Counted from the stretch's first letter, positions 1 through 11,525 are shown. The stretch: DNA of 58,321 nt from Gnetum montanum (GCA_015680685.1 MNCI01006833.1:206533-264853), one strand, 5' to 3'. Numbers and translations: made by a program. Notes: generated by a model from the sequence alone, not told the origin.

Positions 1-50
1 CTATGTTTTTTTTCTCTCTCTATCACTTGGTCACATGGCTCTCTCCAGCT

Positions 51-105
51 GAGACTATTCCCGGGTTTCCGTACCCATACGGGAGGCGCCCTAGGCAATA
101 GTCTC
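51..105. repeat. GC-rich nested hairpin (inverted repeat)
   Basis: The 9-bp arms GAGACTATT (51-59) and AATAGTCTC (97-105) are perfect reverse complements. Inside them CCGTA (69-73) and TACGG (78-82) form a second perfect stem around a CCCA loop. The stretch is much richer in G+C than its surroundings. Its origin is unknown; it could be an LTR or leader structure of the gypsy remnant that follows. It does not fit a tRNA. Confidence 0.6.
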
Positions 106-799
106 CTCAAACGAGTTTTTCCGGTGTTGGCATGACCAAAATTTATGCATCGATAGTAACAAAGAGGAATCAGCCAAGGAAAATCAAGAATATATACAAA
201 ACAATACTAGGAAAATCGATGAGAATATAGATAGCTAGCACATGAGTTTAACTTAATGAGTTCAAGATTTAGAATAGATTTTACAATTCCCTATCATAGA
301 AGAACCAAATAATTAGAAAATTGAATTTGAAACTCTAACAAAGATTTTTAAACCAAGTAAACCAACAACACAATTTTCATTTTTAGTAGCATTTAATCCA
401 TCCCTAGATACCTTAAACATTATAATGGAGACAACATATTCAATTATAGCCATTGTTTCCCAAGATCCTAACCTTAGATAAATATTAATTCACATAACTA
501 CTTTAGGAGGTACACCTCAATTGATAAGTTCCTTAAATTTTCAAATTCCTCGTACCTCAATAGCCACCTCTATTTCTATACCAAGTCCAATTGTAATTCT
601 AACCTTAGGTACTTTCATTTACAATTAGGTCTCGTTCATATCATATACCTTTCACAATGTCTCAAAGCTCAATTCCTCTTTCTTTTGATCGCATGAACTC
701 TAACTTTCTTTTGAGGTAAGTATATCAAGGTTAAACTTTAGGAGATTTATTAAAACAAAGAACATCTACTCTTCCTCAAGAACCGTTAGTATTACCCCT
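106..799. other. AT-rich stretch without a recognised gene
   Basis: Short open stretches on the plus strand precede the gag remnant at about 800 and may be its poorly conserved N-terminal part or leader. No motif, LTR boundary or PBS could be fixed. Confidence 0.4.
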
Positions 800-1565
800 A
801 AGATAAAATGTAGAAGTTAAAAAATTCATATTTATTGCCTATTTTTAGGGGAACTAATGGACGAGACCCTATTGTTAGATAATTTGAAAAGAGGATAGCT
901 ATGTTAGCACCTCAAGGTAAGGATAGGATAATAATGATAGCTTTTAAATCTATCTTAAAAGATAAAGCTAATTTTTGACTCCAAACCTTAAGAACTTAGA
1001 TAGGCTCATGGGATGAATTTAAGGAAACATTTATCCAATGCTTCATCTCTAAGGATATGCTATGTACCCTTAGGAAACAACTCATGAGTTTTACATAAAA
1101 GAAAGATACAAATTATAAAAATGTCTATGATAGATTTAAGGAACTATCTTAAAAATTATAATCATGGATTTCCAACCCATTAATTAACTCAAATATTTAT
1201 AGGAGGATTCATATCATATTGTAGACAAAATGTAGACTTTGCTTGTAGGGAGAACATTTTAAATGTCACAGTGGAAGAAGGTTGAAAAATTATTGATTCT
1301 TTAGTAGATCAAAGTAAACATTAGTTAAAACCTAATGTCATGAAATGTGTAACTCATCCAATTGAGCAGCTAAATAATAAGGTTGATGAAATAACCAAAT
1401 TAAATAAGAAAAAAATCTCATTTTACTCGAGGAAAAGTCTATAATCTATGTGGGAATAAGCATCATGACATCATAACTTGTCAAGCATTTGGCTTTGATC
1501 TTTTACCTTCCATGACTTGTGAGGTTGGAACTCTTCTTAATTAGCACCATATACCATCTTTAGAT
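800..1565 (+). pseudogene. gag: Ty3/gypsy gag remnant
   Basis: The plus strand carries a decayed gypsy-type capsid (gag) gene. Around 844-880 the translation gives FRGTNGRDPIVR, the usual start of the gag core. It is followed by GSWDEFKETFIQCF near 1005-1045 and LRKQLMSFT and YDRFKELS near 1070-1150, in the normal order of this family. A frameshift near 1220 leads to NILNVTVEEG and DQSKH. Near 1440-1485 CGNKHHDIITC looks like a degenerate zinc knuckle whose first cysteine is lost. Many stops and at least one frameshift make it non-functional. No pol follows: the opposite-strand chromovirus starts just downstream. The lineage is probably Athila-like, by resemblance only. Confidence 0.65.
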
Positions 1566-1699
1566 TTGAAGATTTCTAGGTCTCTTTAATGAATCTCTTA
1601 GTTCCCTCTCTTGAAACCTTTGAGTATTTACCATTTCTTTTTCTTAATAAGAGATACTTAATAACTCCTTTCCTTACTAATGTCTACTCTACCCGACCT

Positions 1700-1951
1700 T
1701 ACATTTTTCTTCTTTTCTTAATGGCTAGAAGATATTGTCTTAATTCTCCTCAAACGTTTCCCAAAGTTAGTCTTGAGATTCTCAATGTCTAATTTTATTA
1801 AATTTTCTTCAAAATACTAGTTCTTGTAGGACTTAACTTTGTGAAGAACTTCTTGCATTGTAGCCACAATAGCCTTAAAGGAGCCCTTGAACTCTTTAAG
1901 ATGTTGTTGAAGCTCTAGATTTGTCTTCTTCATAAGAGCCATACCATTCAT
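1700..1951 (-). pseudogene. gag: chromovirus gag N-terminal fragment
   Basis: Reading leftwards from the ATG at 1951-1949, the product begins MNGMALMKKTNLELQQHLKEF and continues as a charged, helix-prone segment, typical of the N-terminus of a chromovirus gag polyprotein. A stop falls after about 45 codons, and similar low-complexity charged sequence continues to about 1700. The ATG lies about 330 bases downstream, in sense, of the PBS-like site at 2280-2294 and the LTR at 2300-3280, so this is the start of an internal region using that LTR as its 5' LTR. The rest of the element is missing on this side. The family call rests mainly on position. Confidence 0.45.
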
Positions 1952-2279
1952 AGGTCTATAGGTCAAAAAATAAAGGAAAAATAATGATGACCAAATAAAA
2001 ATGCATAAATATCAATAACAATGCTCCTTTCACTTAAAGAAAAAACACCAAGCCTTGGTGCAAAAGTGTAAATTTAAAGTAATTCACTTCAAATCCTAAC
2101 CTTTCAAATAAATTAATGCTCAAAAATCATAAAAGAAACTTGATCTTATAAGATCAAAGAAATTTTTGCCATCTTAGATTCTCCAAATCTTAAGTGGCTA
2201 TAAAGCTTTATAATTCTTGACAATTTTCTTAAAGGCTTGATGAATATTAATAATTCAAGTGCAGAAACCTCTAAACCAA

Positions 2280-2294
2280 GTGTCGTGATACTAA
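2280..2294 (-). promoter_or_regulatory. primer-binding-site-like sequence (initiator Met tRNA type)
   Basis: On the minus strand TTAGTATCACGACAC lies five bases after the LTR end TTACA. It resembles the common plant PBS TGGTATCAGAGC at about 8 of 12 positions; some of the differences are transitions. It also runs into a TTGGTTTAGAGG-like extension. Read as a decayed PBS. Confidence 0.45.
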
Positions 2295-2299
2295 TCTAA

Positions 2300-3280
2300 T
2301 GTAAAGCCTATCTCAATCGACTCAAAAAGAACCCATTCCCCAAGCTTCCTAGTAATTCATCTTAGAAAATAATAACAATATAATGAAATGGAGAAAATAT
2401 CAATTTTATTAAGAAAACTCTTAAAATGTAGAGAAATATATCAAAGATTAAGAATCCAAGCTCAACTCACAACTCTCCCAAGGATCTTAGAGGTCACACA
2501 TGTCCCATCTCAATTCTCAATTACTTACAATGGAGCTAAAGCTCAAGAAAAGAAACTTATAAGAGATTTTCTAAACCTTTCTTAAGTGCTCTCTATTGCC
2601 TCTCACTCAAACTCTCTTGCACAAGCTCTCAAGAGATCTCTCATACCTCTCATTGTCAGTCTTACCCAAAATCAGGCTTAGGACTCTGGTTTATAGTTTC
2701 TTGATATGAATTTTCATCTTTCCTCCAATTTACAATTCAAATTTGATGTTCATTAAAATTCCTACAAGACATCTTGAAGGAATAGCAAACATCCCAACTA
2801 AAATAGCCAAATTATAGAGGAGATATCTTAGAGTTGGAAGAGATGTGTAGATGATATAGAAGATGTCTTGCAGATATCTAAGACATCTTGAAGGAGACAT
2901 ATTGTCTTATGTGGAGACATCTCGAATGGAGATGATATGTCTTTTAGAATATGGAGACATCTCACCTACCAAGGCCAAAAAGGAAGATGCTTTTTTGAAG
3001 TTTGGAACCTCTGGACATCTTCCAAAAAATCTCTATGAATCCTAGAGCCCCTTAAACTTATCAAAATAAGCTCAAAACACCCTAAAAAATGCCAAAAAGC
3101 CTTGGAATGATCATGAACAAGGTTAACATAGGAAAACATAGTCAAACAAGACTCACATACATACAAAATACATTGAGGATTACACAAGGGCTAGGTAATG
3201 TTCTCTCCACAAACAACCATAGAAAATTTAAACAACAAACATACCAAGGAGTAAGGAGTACCTTAGGTAGGGTTGTTACA
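2300..3280 (-). repeat. chromovirus LTR (single copy)
   Basis: The sense (minus) strand begins TGTAACAACCC and ends CTTTACA, giving a TGTAA/TTACA terminal inverted repeat and a length of 981 bp. A purine-rich tract adjoins its start and a PBS-like site follows its end. A run of imperfect GACATCT-type repeats (about 2770-2960) lies inside. No second copy is in the window, so boundaries rest on the terminal motif and flanks only. Confidence 0.6.
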
Positions 3281-3296
3281 TTCTTTTCCCTTTAGG
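3281..3296 (-). promoter_or_regulatory. polypurine tract
   Basis: The minus strand reads CCTAAAGGGAAAAGAA directly before the LTR start TGTAAC, the expected place and composition for the plus-strand primer of reverse transcription. Confidence 0.6.
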
Positions 3297-3297
3297 A

Positions 3298-4200
3298 ACA
3301 TTCCTCTTAAATGATGTTAGAGTATGTGATATATAGATCTCTCTCCACTTCCCATGTTCCTTCTTGTACATTATATCTTTCCCTAATGACATTAACCATC
3401 AGAGTCACCTTACTTATTAATCTTCTCTTACTCATTTCAATAACCTTAATTGATCATTATAAAAAATAACATTAGTTTAGGCTCTATATCCTGCATATCT
3501 ATCTTGTAACTAGGATTTATAAAATACTTTCTCAACATGAAAATATAAAATAAATCATGAATTAATTGCAACTATTCTAAAAGATCAAGCTAATAGGTAA
3601 TAGCATAAATTTTCTTCAAGATTAGAAAGGAACCAATGTAGTACAGATCTAACTTTCTTCTTCTATCAAACCTTATAATTTCTTTGAATAGTGAAATATT
3701 GGTAAAAATATGATCACAAATGTTGAATTCTAATTATCATCTTCTATTATTAGCATACTTAAAATATTTGTACTATGTTTCCTACAATCTTTTTCTAACA
3801 ATCTTAATCTATTCTACAACCTCATTCATGATGTCTATCCTAGTGTTTTTTTATTTATCCTCTATAGAAACCTTGTAAATACCTATATGATAAAGTCTAC
3901 TACATAACACTTTATAAGATGGTTCTTTCAAGCTAGTGTGATAACTATCATTGTAAGTAAATTTTTCTAATGAAATAATTTTGTCCCAACTATCTTTATA
4001 GCTTAAAATAAATGCTTAAAGCATATCTTATAGAATTTAATTTATCCTCTCTATTTATGGGAGTTTTTGGGGACAATTCATTAAGTTGAGATTTAGCATT
4101 GCATCCAAATTATTCTAAAAAGATTATCAAAATACAATATCTATTGAACACAATCTTATTTGAAACTCCATGCAATCTTACAAAGGCTTTTTGATTAGGT
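3298..4200 (-). pseudogene. pol: chromovirus integrase, C-terminal half
   Basis: The minus strand encodes the distal part of a gypsy/chromovirus integrase. Near 4200-4160 it gives RLHGVSNKIVFNR, matching the segment leading to the second catalytic Asp. SWDKIISLEKFTYNDSYHTS (about 3985-3930) matches the conserved W/F-Y-N region after the core. RRRKLDLYYIGSF and MLRKYFINPSYKID (about 3650-3500) match the C-terminal GPY/F-like domain. There are several stops, and the catalytic core upstream of about 4200 is missing. The polypurine tract follows the end directly, as usual for this clade. Confidence 0.75.
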
Positions 4201-5049
4201 TCTATCATGTTAGCTTCTTTTTTGTATGGATGAAACTTGTGGGATCAAACTAAGTGCTTCAAAAGAGCATATGTGCTATTAAATTTTTATTTAGCTCAAC
4301 ATCAGCTATTAAAACCATATTTTAGTTCTACAAGAGCTAAAGCTACTAGCAACTTCTTTTAACATGTTAGATTTTTTATTTAGTTCTATTTGCATATTAT
4401 AATCTAAAGGATTTGGTACGGCTAAGCTAAGCATGTTTAGAACATGTATGTAAAAAGAAGTTGCAAAAACATCCTTTAAACCCATTTTTTGGTTCTACAA
4501 AGTTCTTTCAAAACGGTTTTGCCATCTAAAAAATTTTCCTTTACACACATAGGCATAGTTAAAAGCTCATTTTTTTTTTAAAATAAAGGCTTTAGAACCA
4601 TTTTGTGGTTCTGCTAGATACCTTGTCATATCAACTCATAGAACCAACTTTTAGATCTAGTTTTTGGTTTGTAAAAAGTTCTTTCAAAATGGTTCTGCTA
4701 CATTAACATTATTTTCTATATGCATAGGAAAGCTTATTTTAAAAAAATAGAAAATCAACCTTATTCTTTCTAAAACATCACTTAGAAAGCACATGTTGCA
4801 AATTGTAACCTTCACCATTTAGCTTGAGGCAAAATTTCATTGTAAATGTGGGATTAGGAGCCCATAAGCTTCAATCTTGCATACTCTAACTTGTTGGGAT
4901 TGAAAAATGCCTCATGACTTATTATTGCCTCACTTTCCAAGTGCAAAAATGGCTATTATGTCTATATATGGGCTTGGGAAGGCTAAAAATGCCTTGGGGA
5001 CTACCAAATTTGGCATTTTCATAGGTTTTTGTAGAGGTACAACCTCAAC
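4201..5049. repeat. AT-rich spacer with ~175-bp degenerate tandem repeat
   Basis: From about 4310 to 4760 three degenerate units share a core of the type GTTCTTTCAAAA followed by a CATAGG motif. The clearest copies start near 4489 and 4660. No coding capacity or LTR boundary is seen in the rest of the stretch. Confidence 0.5.
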
Positions 5050-5400
5050 TACGCTAGAGCTACCTACCCCCAATGTAGATGGTGTTGGATTTTCACTTTC
5101 CAATAACAACACCTAGCATAGTGATCACAAAACCCAATGTATCTACAAGATTGATGTTGGCATTGTTGGGTTTTTCATTTTTCCAAGAATGGCCAGTGTA
5201 GTCATGACAACTTTTCAGTGGTGATACCATGGCCAACATAGTTAATAAGATCTTTAGTAGCTGTAGTTTGGCCAATGTAGTTACCATGTCTTTAATAAAT
5301 TTCAACAACACCTAGTGTAGTCTCCAAGTCCAATGTAGTCAAGGTCAAGGCCAGCATAGTCACAAAAGTTCATTCACTATTTTTAGTATGTAGATGGGTT
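5050..5400. repeat. short degenerate repeat in the presumed LTR of F
   Basis: A motif of the type CCAATGTAGTCAC, with variants CCAACATAGT and CCAGTGTAGTC, recurs every 40-70 bases. Isolated copies go on to about 7080. It may be a promoter-proximal repeat of the LTR. The stretch 5401-6187 holds nothing else recognisable. Confidence 0.5.
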
Positions 5401-6191
5401 TTAGTGGCCTGGGTGCATCAAAACTTACCAAAAATGGTTAACTATGCTAGAAATTATAGTCATTACACCTACAATCACTCTGTTAGTAGTCATGGTAACA
5501 ATTTGCAACATTAACTTAGCAACCTAAAGCCTCTAACACTCAAGCTTGAACTCCATATTCAAGTTCCCAATTTTGATTCCAGAAAAAGGCAATTATTTTT
5601 AATGTTTAGTTGTTCCAACAATTTTGAGCAATCAATAGCTTTTTTACATCCTTGATAGCTTGAATTCCACTTTGGTGTCTATGGTAAGCGTTAGAGATCC
5701 TTGGCACAATTCCATTGAAAAGAAAATCTTGTACCATTGTTACCACCATCCATAGCTAAAGTTGTAGATCCAAATAGAAAACTAGCAAGGAGTTATAAGG
5801 GATTGGAACTAGAAAGTACCTGAACCATGGAGATCAACTGCAAAACACATCCTACTATCTCCAGTATGCTTCAAGCTTCATTTAGGTCAACTTCTTGTGC
5901 TTTTGACACACCATCTATACTTCTCGAAGTTTGCAATTTTATTTAATAAAGTTTTTAGTTCAGTTGTAGTGCAAACTTTATTTAAAGTTTCATTATGTGT
6001 TAATTCATTTTCATTCAAATTTGTAATTTATTTTCTAATTTATACTTTGTAAGTCCTTGGGTGATCGACAAGACTATCCATGGTATCCTATATTCTATTT
6101 TTGGAGGCACTTGGGATTCAGGGTTAAAACTATAGTAGCCTAGGATTTTTTGGTTTTCCAGTGATCGAATTTTCCATGCGCTATAGTTTTC

Positions 6192-6208
6192 TGGTGCTAG
6201 AAGGAGGG
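6192..6208 (+). promoter_or_regulatory. primer-binding site of element F
   Basis: TGGTGCTAGAAGGAGGG starts with TGG, the complement of the tRNA CCA end. It is almost the same as the sequence next to B's 5' LTR (TGGTACTAGAAGGAGGG on the minus strand, 43352-43336). That independent match supports it. The primer tRNA is not certain; a leucine tRNA is one possibility. Confidence 0.6.
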
Positions 6209-6306
6209 CCTCCATCTTTATTCTCAGCCAAAGCCCATTCTCAACATTCTTAAAACCTATTTTCACTATTGTAACCTTTAAAACCTACAATTTTTTATAG
6301 TAAAAT

Positions 6307-6905
6307 CCAACATTGGCAACCCAATTTTAATCCAACATACCCAACATAGTTGAGGTGGTGATTTGGATTTTCATTATATTTTCACAACAATTGCTAGATT
6401 CTTTAGAATCTAGGATAGTCAAAAAAAATAGCTATAGTTGTTTCCTTTTAAAACCTACACTTGACATCTGAATGGTAACATAGACCATCCCAACACCCAA
6501 CTACACATTTGTTATAAAATTCTACAATGAGAAGCGAACATAGTCACTGCCAAAGCTCTAGTGTATTCATGGGAGAAAATCAAAAATTTTCACAATTAAT
6601 TTTCAAAACCAACATTGGCATCCCATTTCCTACCCACAAGACCCAGTGTAGTTGTGGTGGGGTATTTCAATTTTCACTATATTTTTCATAATAGTTGTTG
6701 GATTCTATGGAATCCAATGTAGTCACAAAAGCACTTGCAATTTTTATCTTTTGAAACTTTCACTAAACACCTATAATCCAACGTAGGCTATTTCAAAACC
6801 CAACATCTCTACTACAAAATTCTACAATCAAAAAGCCAACGTAGCCATCTCCATGAATCCATCATAGTCCTTTGAAAACCAAAAATTTTCACATTTCAGT
6901 TTCTT
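6307..6905. repeat. 302-bp tandem repeat in the leader of F
   Basis: Two units start with CCAACATTGGCA-like sequence at 6307 and 6609. They share GTTG-GGTGG, TTTTCACTATATTTT, AATCTAGGATAGTC/AATCCAATGTAGTC and AAAATTCTACAAT blocks in order. A third unit may begin near 6905. The remainder up to the gag ATG at 7239 contains related CAATGTAG motifs. Confidence 0.6.
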
Positions 6906-7238
6906 AAACCAATGTACACACTTTGGTGAGAAATTTTTCAGTTTGGTTTTCCCAAGTGAAAATCCATTTTTCACCAACTACTGCAATGTAGTTGGTAAGA
7001 AAATATATTTGTCTACTGCACACCTTTCCAATGTAGACACACTTGGAAAACCAGTGTAGATGGTATTACAAACTTTAAACCCACAACATCATCTTCCCAA
7101 GGGTGTTGTATACCATTTACACTATAGCAACACTTTCAATTTTATTTTTCATTTATTGCCAACCACACCATTAGAAACTCCCAACTTACGAAAACCATCA
7201 TTAAAAATAGTAAAATTTCAAAATCAACATTTTTGACA

Positions 7239-9692
7239 ATGTCTTTTGGTAAGTCAACTATTTTTCCCATTAACATGACCAACATGACATCTGGCCAAGA
7301 TGGAGTGAGGATCTATGATCCTAGAGACCCCACTATAGCTGAGCATAGATAATCACTTAGGCTATGAGGGCATAGCCTAGACTTCATTATGCTTAACAAG
7401 AAGCACTACAACTATCTATGCACCAAAATCCAAGCCAGATTACTCCTTCCTCACGTAGAGGCAAAATCCAAGCTCAAGTATGAGTTAATCCATTGCAACA
7501 AGGAGTATATACTCTCTTCCTATGATAAAATACCCTTGAATGAAACCCATGCATACATAATTTCTTAATTAATTGAGATGAATGAGCAAGACACAAAATC
7601 AAGCTCAGAGAGCTAGCACCAAGAACACAACAAGGTCAAGGTAGACCCCAAGCCATAGACCTTCATAGGGGGGCTATTCTAATAATTAGTCCCTCAAAGC
7701 ATCATAGTCACCTTGGCTCTTCCTGTCTCTTCCATGGGACAAGCATCTTGATTGTCATCGCCTATATACCCAACCATGTTTAGGTCGACACTTGTTATAA
7801 CCATCCATCAAGAATACTTTGTGTCTCAAATGGCCTTCCTCTTTTCATCCATGCCTTTTCCCATGCAACCTTGGTATGCATAATCCTCATCAATGAATTT
7901 CACCACCACTTCCCCATTTTCTATACTAGTGGATCCCACAATGGGACCACAAACAACCCAAGGGGTACAAACATCATTTCTTCCCTTTATGCTTGAAGCT
8001 TTGGCACAAACATCCTTCTCCCTATTTAGCGCACCAGTGACCACCATGACTCTTCCTTTCCCCTCCATACCACAACCCATTGCAAGGCCATAGATCTCTT
8101 AGTTAACCCCTACACAATTTGTGTAGACACCATAACCCATGAGAATGTCCCAAGGATTGGATCAAGCATTCAAAATGATCCAAGACTTGATAGAGGAGTC
8201 ATAGAAGCTCAAAGCTTCCACTAGTCAGATAGTCAAGATAATAGACTTCTACCAAGATGATTCCATTAGTCTTGTTATTCCACCAATAACTCTTTCATTG
8301 GGTATCCTAATTTTCCAATTTACCAAATAAAACGATGAAGGTGATTCAAAAATCCACCTCAAAACCTTCCATTCTAAATGCCTATTGCTACAAGGCTTGG
8401 CGCATACTATCATGTAGATATTTCCTATGTCCCTAATGGAAAAAGCCTTGGACTGATACCGTGTGTTGCTAAAAGGATCCATATCCTCTATTGGAGACTT
8501 AATTTCACAATCTGTTAATCATTTCAAGTACAACTTGAAACCCAATATGATCCTTGACCAATTGATGAAGGTTAAGCAGGGATCCCTTAAGCCTATATAG
8601 AATTTCATACAATGATGAAATGCTCTACCTAAAGAGATTCTAAAACCTATAGCTAAAGCACACCTTCTTGCCATCTTCAAGGGGGTAGTTAACAACTTTA
8701 TTAAGTTGAAACTATATTACCTAGATCCACAATCACTTAGTCAAGACTTTTTCCAACTGAATAACATAAAGGATGCTATTGAGGCTAGCCATGATCTTGC
8801 CTACATGGCATTTAAGAACCAACACACACAGAAATATAGGAAAAAGGGTAGGCATAATAACACAAGAGTGGTCATAGCGGCCAAAGACAACAACAAGACA
8901 ACCAGAAAAGACCAAAGAACAATCAACCCAAGGCCCTTGTTCACAACAATTAGCCTTTGACATCTATGGCCTCTACACCAAGTACCACAAGGCCTAGCTT
9001 TGAGTGTAAGGATTGATCAAAGTATACTGGATTATCATTCAAGCCATTGGAACTCCTTGACTAATTGTTTAAGAGTAAAAGAATTCAATACAAATAGCTA
9101 ACAAAGAATTTCCATTAAAAGCATGACAAGCTATGAAAGATAGCCAGAAATCCCACTCTTACAACTAAGGATGATCCCTTGATATCTAAATACTTCAAGC
9201 TTGATCATTTTTTGCCACTGCCATCAACTCCCACGTCATGACAAAGACTTTTGCATAGTGCTAAAGGATGACCTGTAGAAGATCATAAATAGGGACAAAT
9301 TAATACTTGATGTTTCCAATCCAATGAAACTACAAAATCAATCCATGCAAGTCTATAAGGACCTATTCAATGCCAGTAATAGCCCATACACTATTGCAAC
9401 ATTTAATGTAACCGATAACACTAGATTTGTGTAGGAGCCATTTATGATACAGGTACCTCCTTATAACAATAGGGGATCTTCATCTCTAACCAGCTCAAGG
9501 TCCCCTTTTGTTGTAAGGATTCCCCCACCTATGTCTCCCAAGGATCCTTTTGTGATCAAGGTGCCTCCTCCCATTGGAGCCAAAACCAAACCTACTCCTA
9601 CAAAGAATAAATGTACTCCTATAGTAGCCAACACTATTGTGACCAAAACCCTTGATCACTGGAAGAAAACCAAGGATCCTCAATGTAAGTAG
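7239..9692 (+). pseudogene. gag: Tat/Ogre-like gag of element F
   Basis: One frame runs from the ATG at 7239 to 9692 with well over a dozen stops but little frameshifting. The N-terminus MSFGKST matches MSFQKC of H's gag, followed in both by a YDP(R/K)D block and HYN(Y/F)(L/I)C. GLDQAFKMIQDLIEE (about 8155) has a close counterpart in H. The capsid core is seen as GSISSIGDL, NHFKYN and MKVKQGSLKPI (about 8475-8600), the order typical of retrotransposon gag. A C-terminal proline-rich part repeats PFxIxVPP three times (9444-9590), also found in B and H. It probably made the capsid/nucleocapsid polyprotein of the virus-like particle. No protease follows before the element is cut off. Confidence 0.7.
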
Positions 9693-11413
9693 TTCTCTAA
9701 CCTTGAATCCCCATGGCCTCCATGATAAAAATGGGATTTGAGGTAGCCTAGTTGGTTTGGTAGATCAACCAGTGACTTATGAGATGTGAAACGTGGGAAT
9801 ATAAACAAATTTGAATAATGCATAGATAATAATTTTTTTTTGAATAAAAAGCTTAAAAATTTATTGAGAAATAATAAAGAATAAGTTATAGAAATGTGTA
9901 AAAATGGTGCCTAGATGAGAAAAAAAGGGGATTCACTTATTCAATAGTTCAAAGCCCATTGAAGCCAATGTGATCTACTCCATGATCCGAGTGCTAAGCC
10001 ACTCTTGATGCTATCAAACCTTCTTGTACTACTGCAAGCTCAAATCTATAAGTTGGATCACTATTGGGGGATGAGAAAGGTGCAAAATTTGGATGCTAAG
10101 TTGCATCATGTTGGTGTTTGGAATCCTAGAAGTGTAGTGTTAATACCAAAAATCCACCAAATCTCAAGGCCATAATGCTTCCATGTTGGGGTTTAAGAGA
10201 ATGCAAGTATGAAAACTTGTAAGAGCTCTTGAGTGCTTGAAATGCCTCAAGTGTGGGATTCTATGTATGAAAGTTTCTTGATAATGCTACCCTTACTTAG
10301 AATTATTGAACCATATAAGCATTGAATCTTGTTAAAAATGCTAACCTTTTTCAAAGATTCTAGAACCAAAATTGCTTGTATGCCCAAAAGTTGCTAAACC
10401 AGTAAATAGTGTTGGAGGCTAGATTTTATAGGATCTTTGGGCCATGCATGGGGTTGCAAAGTGGCTATGATTTGGTTGCAAAATGGCTATGACATGGCTG
10501 CAAATTTGATGTAAATTTGCTGCAATTTTAGGTGAGATGGGTGTCCAAATTTGGGGGGTTACTATATATAGTATGTGCTTCCTCCCACGGTCATCTCATT
10601 TACTATAGATAGTAACTAAGGCACACCTTCCACACTAGAGATTAATCTTCCACACTAAGCTCTCCACCATGCTTATTGAAGTGGTTAGTCAATGTTGAAG
10701 TGCATGAAGTAATGAATTTTTGGTTTTGTGGTTGTCACACTAGGGTATTGAATTTTCCTTACTGGGAATGAAGCCTTCACACTGGGGGAAAACTTCCATG
10801 CTAAGGGGGAAAAGTTTCCAAGCTAGAGGAAAAGTTTCTAGGCTAGGGGGAAACTTCCACATTGAGGGGGAAAAGTTTCCAAGTTGTGTATGTGGTCTCC
10901 ACATTGAAAGGGGGAAAGTTTCCAAAACTCCCATCCTTCCCCACAAGGGTAGGTGAGATCTACCACTTTGCATGTGTTTTCAAAATAGAAAAAAGTATAA
11001 CCCTCATAAAGCCCATTAAATTGCCCTTTTTGGCATTTAAAAATTCATTTTTACCTTCCCCCCAAGCCCAAATATTAACACTAGATGAATTTTTTCACTT
11101 GGGGAATAAGGCTTTGACCACATATGAGGCATTTTTCAACCCCAAAAGTATGAAGTACATGAAATTGCCCACTGTGGGTTACAATTTTCACATTCATATT
11201 GAAATTCTACCTTGGGTTTCATGGGGTGAAAGCTTCATGATGAAGATTAGCTATAACATGCAAATTTGTGTGGTGTTTCAATGCACCCTCTTTATTGGTG
11301 CCTAGAGGATTGACCTGAGAAATGTCAATAAAGAATACAAAACATCACTGCATACTAGAATGCTACAATGCATATAGACCACATGAGAATTAGGCCATAT
11401 AGGTCACCAAGGT
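9693..11413. other. spacer, probably 3' region or LTR of element H plus the F junction
   Basis: No reliable gene. A palindromic TATA-like ACTATATATAGT lies near 10562-10573. From about 10740 to 10930, GGGGGAAAA(A/C)TTCC-type blocks repeat every 25-50 bases and resemble the TTCCACACTAGGG motif of the array at 15545-18406. H's 3' LTR should lie here, but the second LTR is outside the window, so I could not set its ends. Confidence 0.35.
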
Positions 11414-11510
11414 TGCTAGTTTAAGGCTGTGGTGGGCCATGGTACTAGTTTAAGACCTTGGTAGGCTGTGTTGCCAATTTAAGGTCGTAGCAGACTATTG
11501 AAAGTAGGCT
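11414..11510. repeat. dispersed minisatellite, 3 units
   Basis: Three units of about 34 bp carry the core CTAGTTTAAGGCCTTAGC with GGGCCATG-like ends. They lie just past the integrase end in sense. The same unit recurs at seven further sites in H and B. Confidence 0.7.
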
Positions 11511-11525
11511 CGCTTGTTAATGATC

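Larger units (their letters stand above)
1700..4200 (-). mobile_element. Chromovirus (Del/Tekay-like) fragment with one shared LTR
   Basis: In sense order on the minus strand: integrase C-terminal half (4200-3298), polypurine tract, LTR (3280-2300), PBS-like site and gag start (1951). A normal element has either PBS after a 5' LTR or PPT before a 3' LTR, not both around one LTR. The arrangement therefore suggests a recombinant tandem of two elements sharing one LTR, now cut off at both ends. Confidence 0.5.
5050..9700 (+). mobile_element. Element F: Tat/Ogre-like gypsy, 5' part only
   Basis: Plus-strand order: presumed 5' LTR (start not fixed, up to about 6187), PBS at 6192-6208, leader of about 1 kb with a tandem repeat, and gag from 7239. 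The gag matches those of H and B. Recognisable sequence stops near 9700, before any protease. Beyond it lies sequence assigned to the 3' side of the oppositely oriented element H. Confidence 0.6.

Noticed and set aside
51-105. tRNA-like gene
   Set aside because: The paired arms do not give a cloverleaf, and A-box and B-box promoter motifs are lacking.
1589-1792. Small plus-strand ORF of 67 codons
   Set aside because: It lies opposite a charged gag-like stretch of the chromovirus and has no recognisable motif; length is as expected by chance in this composition.
10740-10973. Open frames on both strands with repeated peptides
   Set aside because: They come from the GGGGGAAAAxTTCC repeat; repeats without stops give open frames on both strands, and no protein family is evident.
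9701-11413. Exact 3' LTR of element H
   Set aside because: The partner LTR lies outside the window and no TG..CA pair with PPT can be chosen over others.
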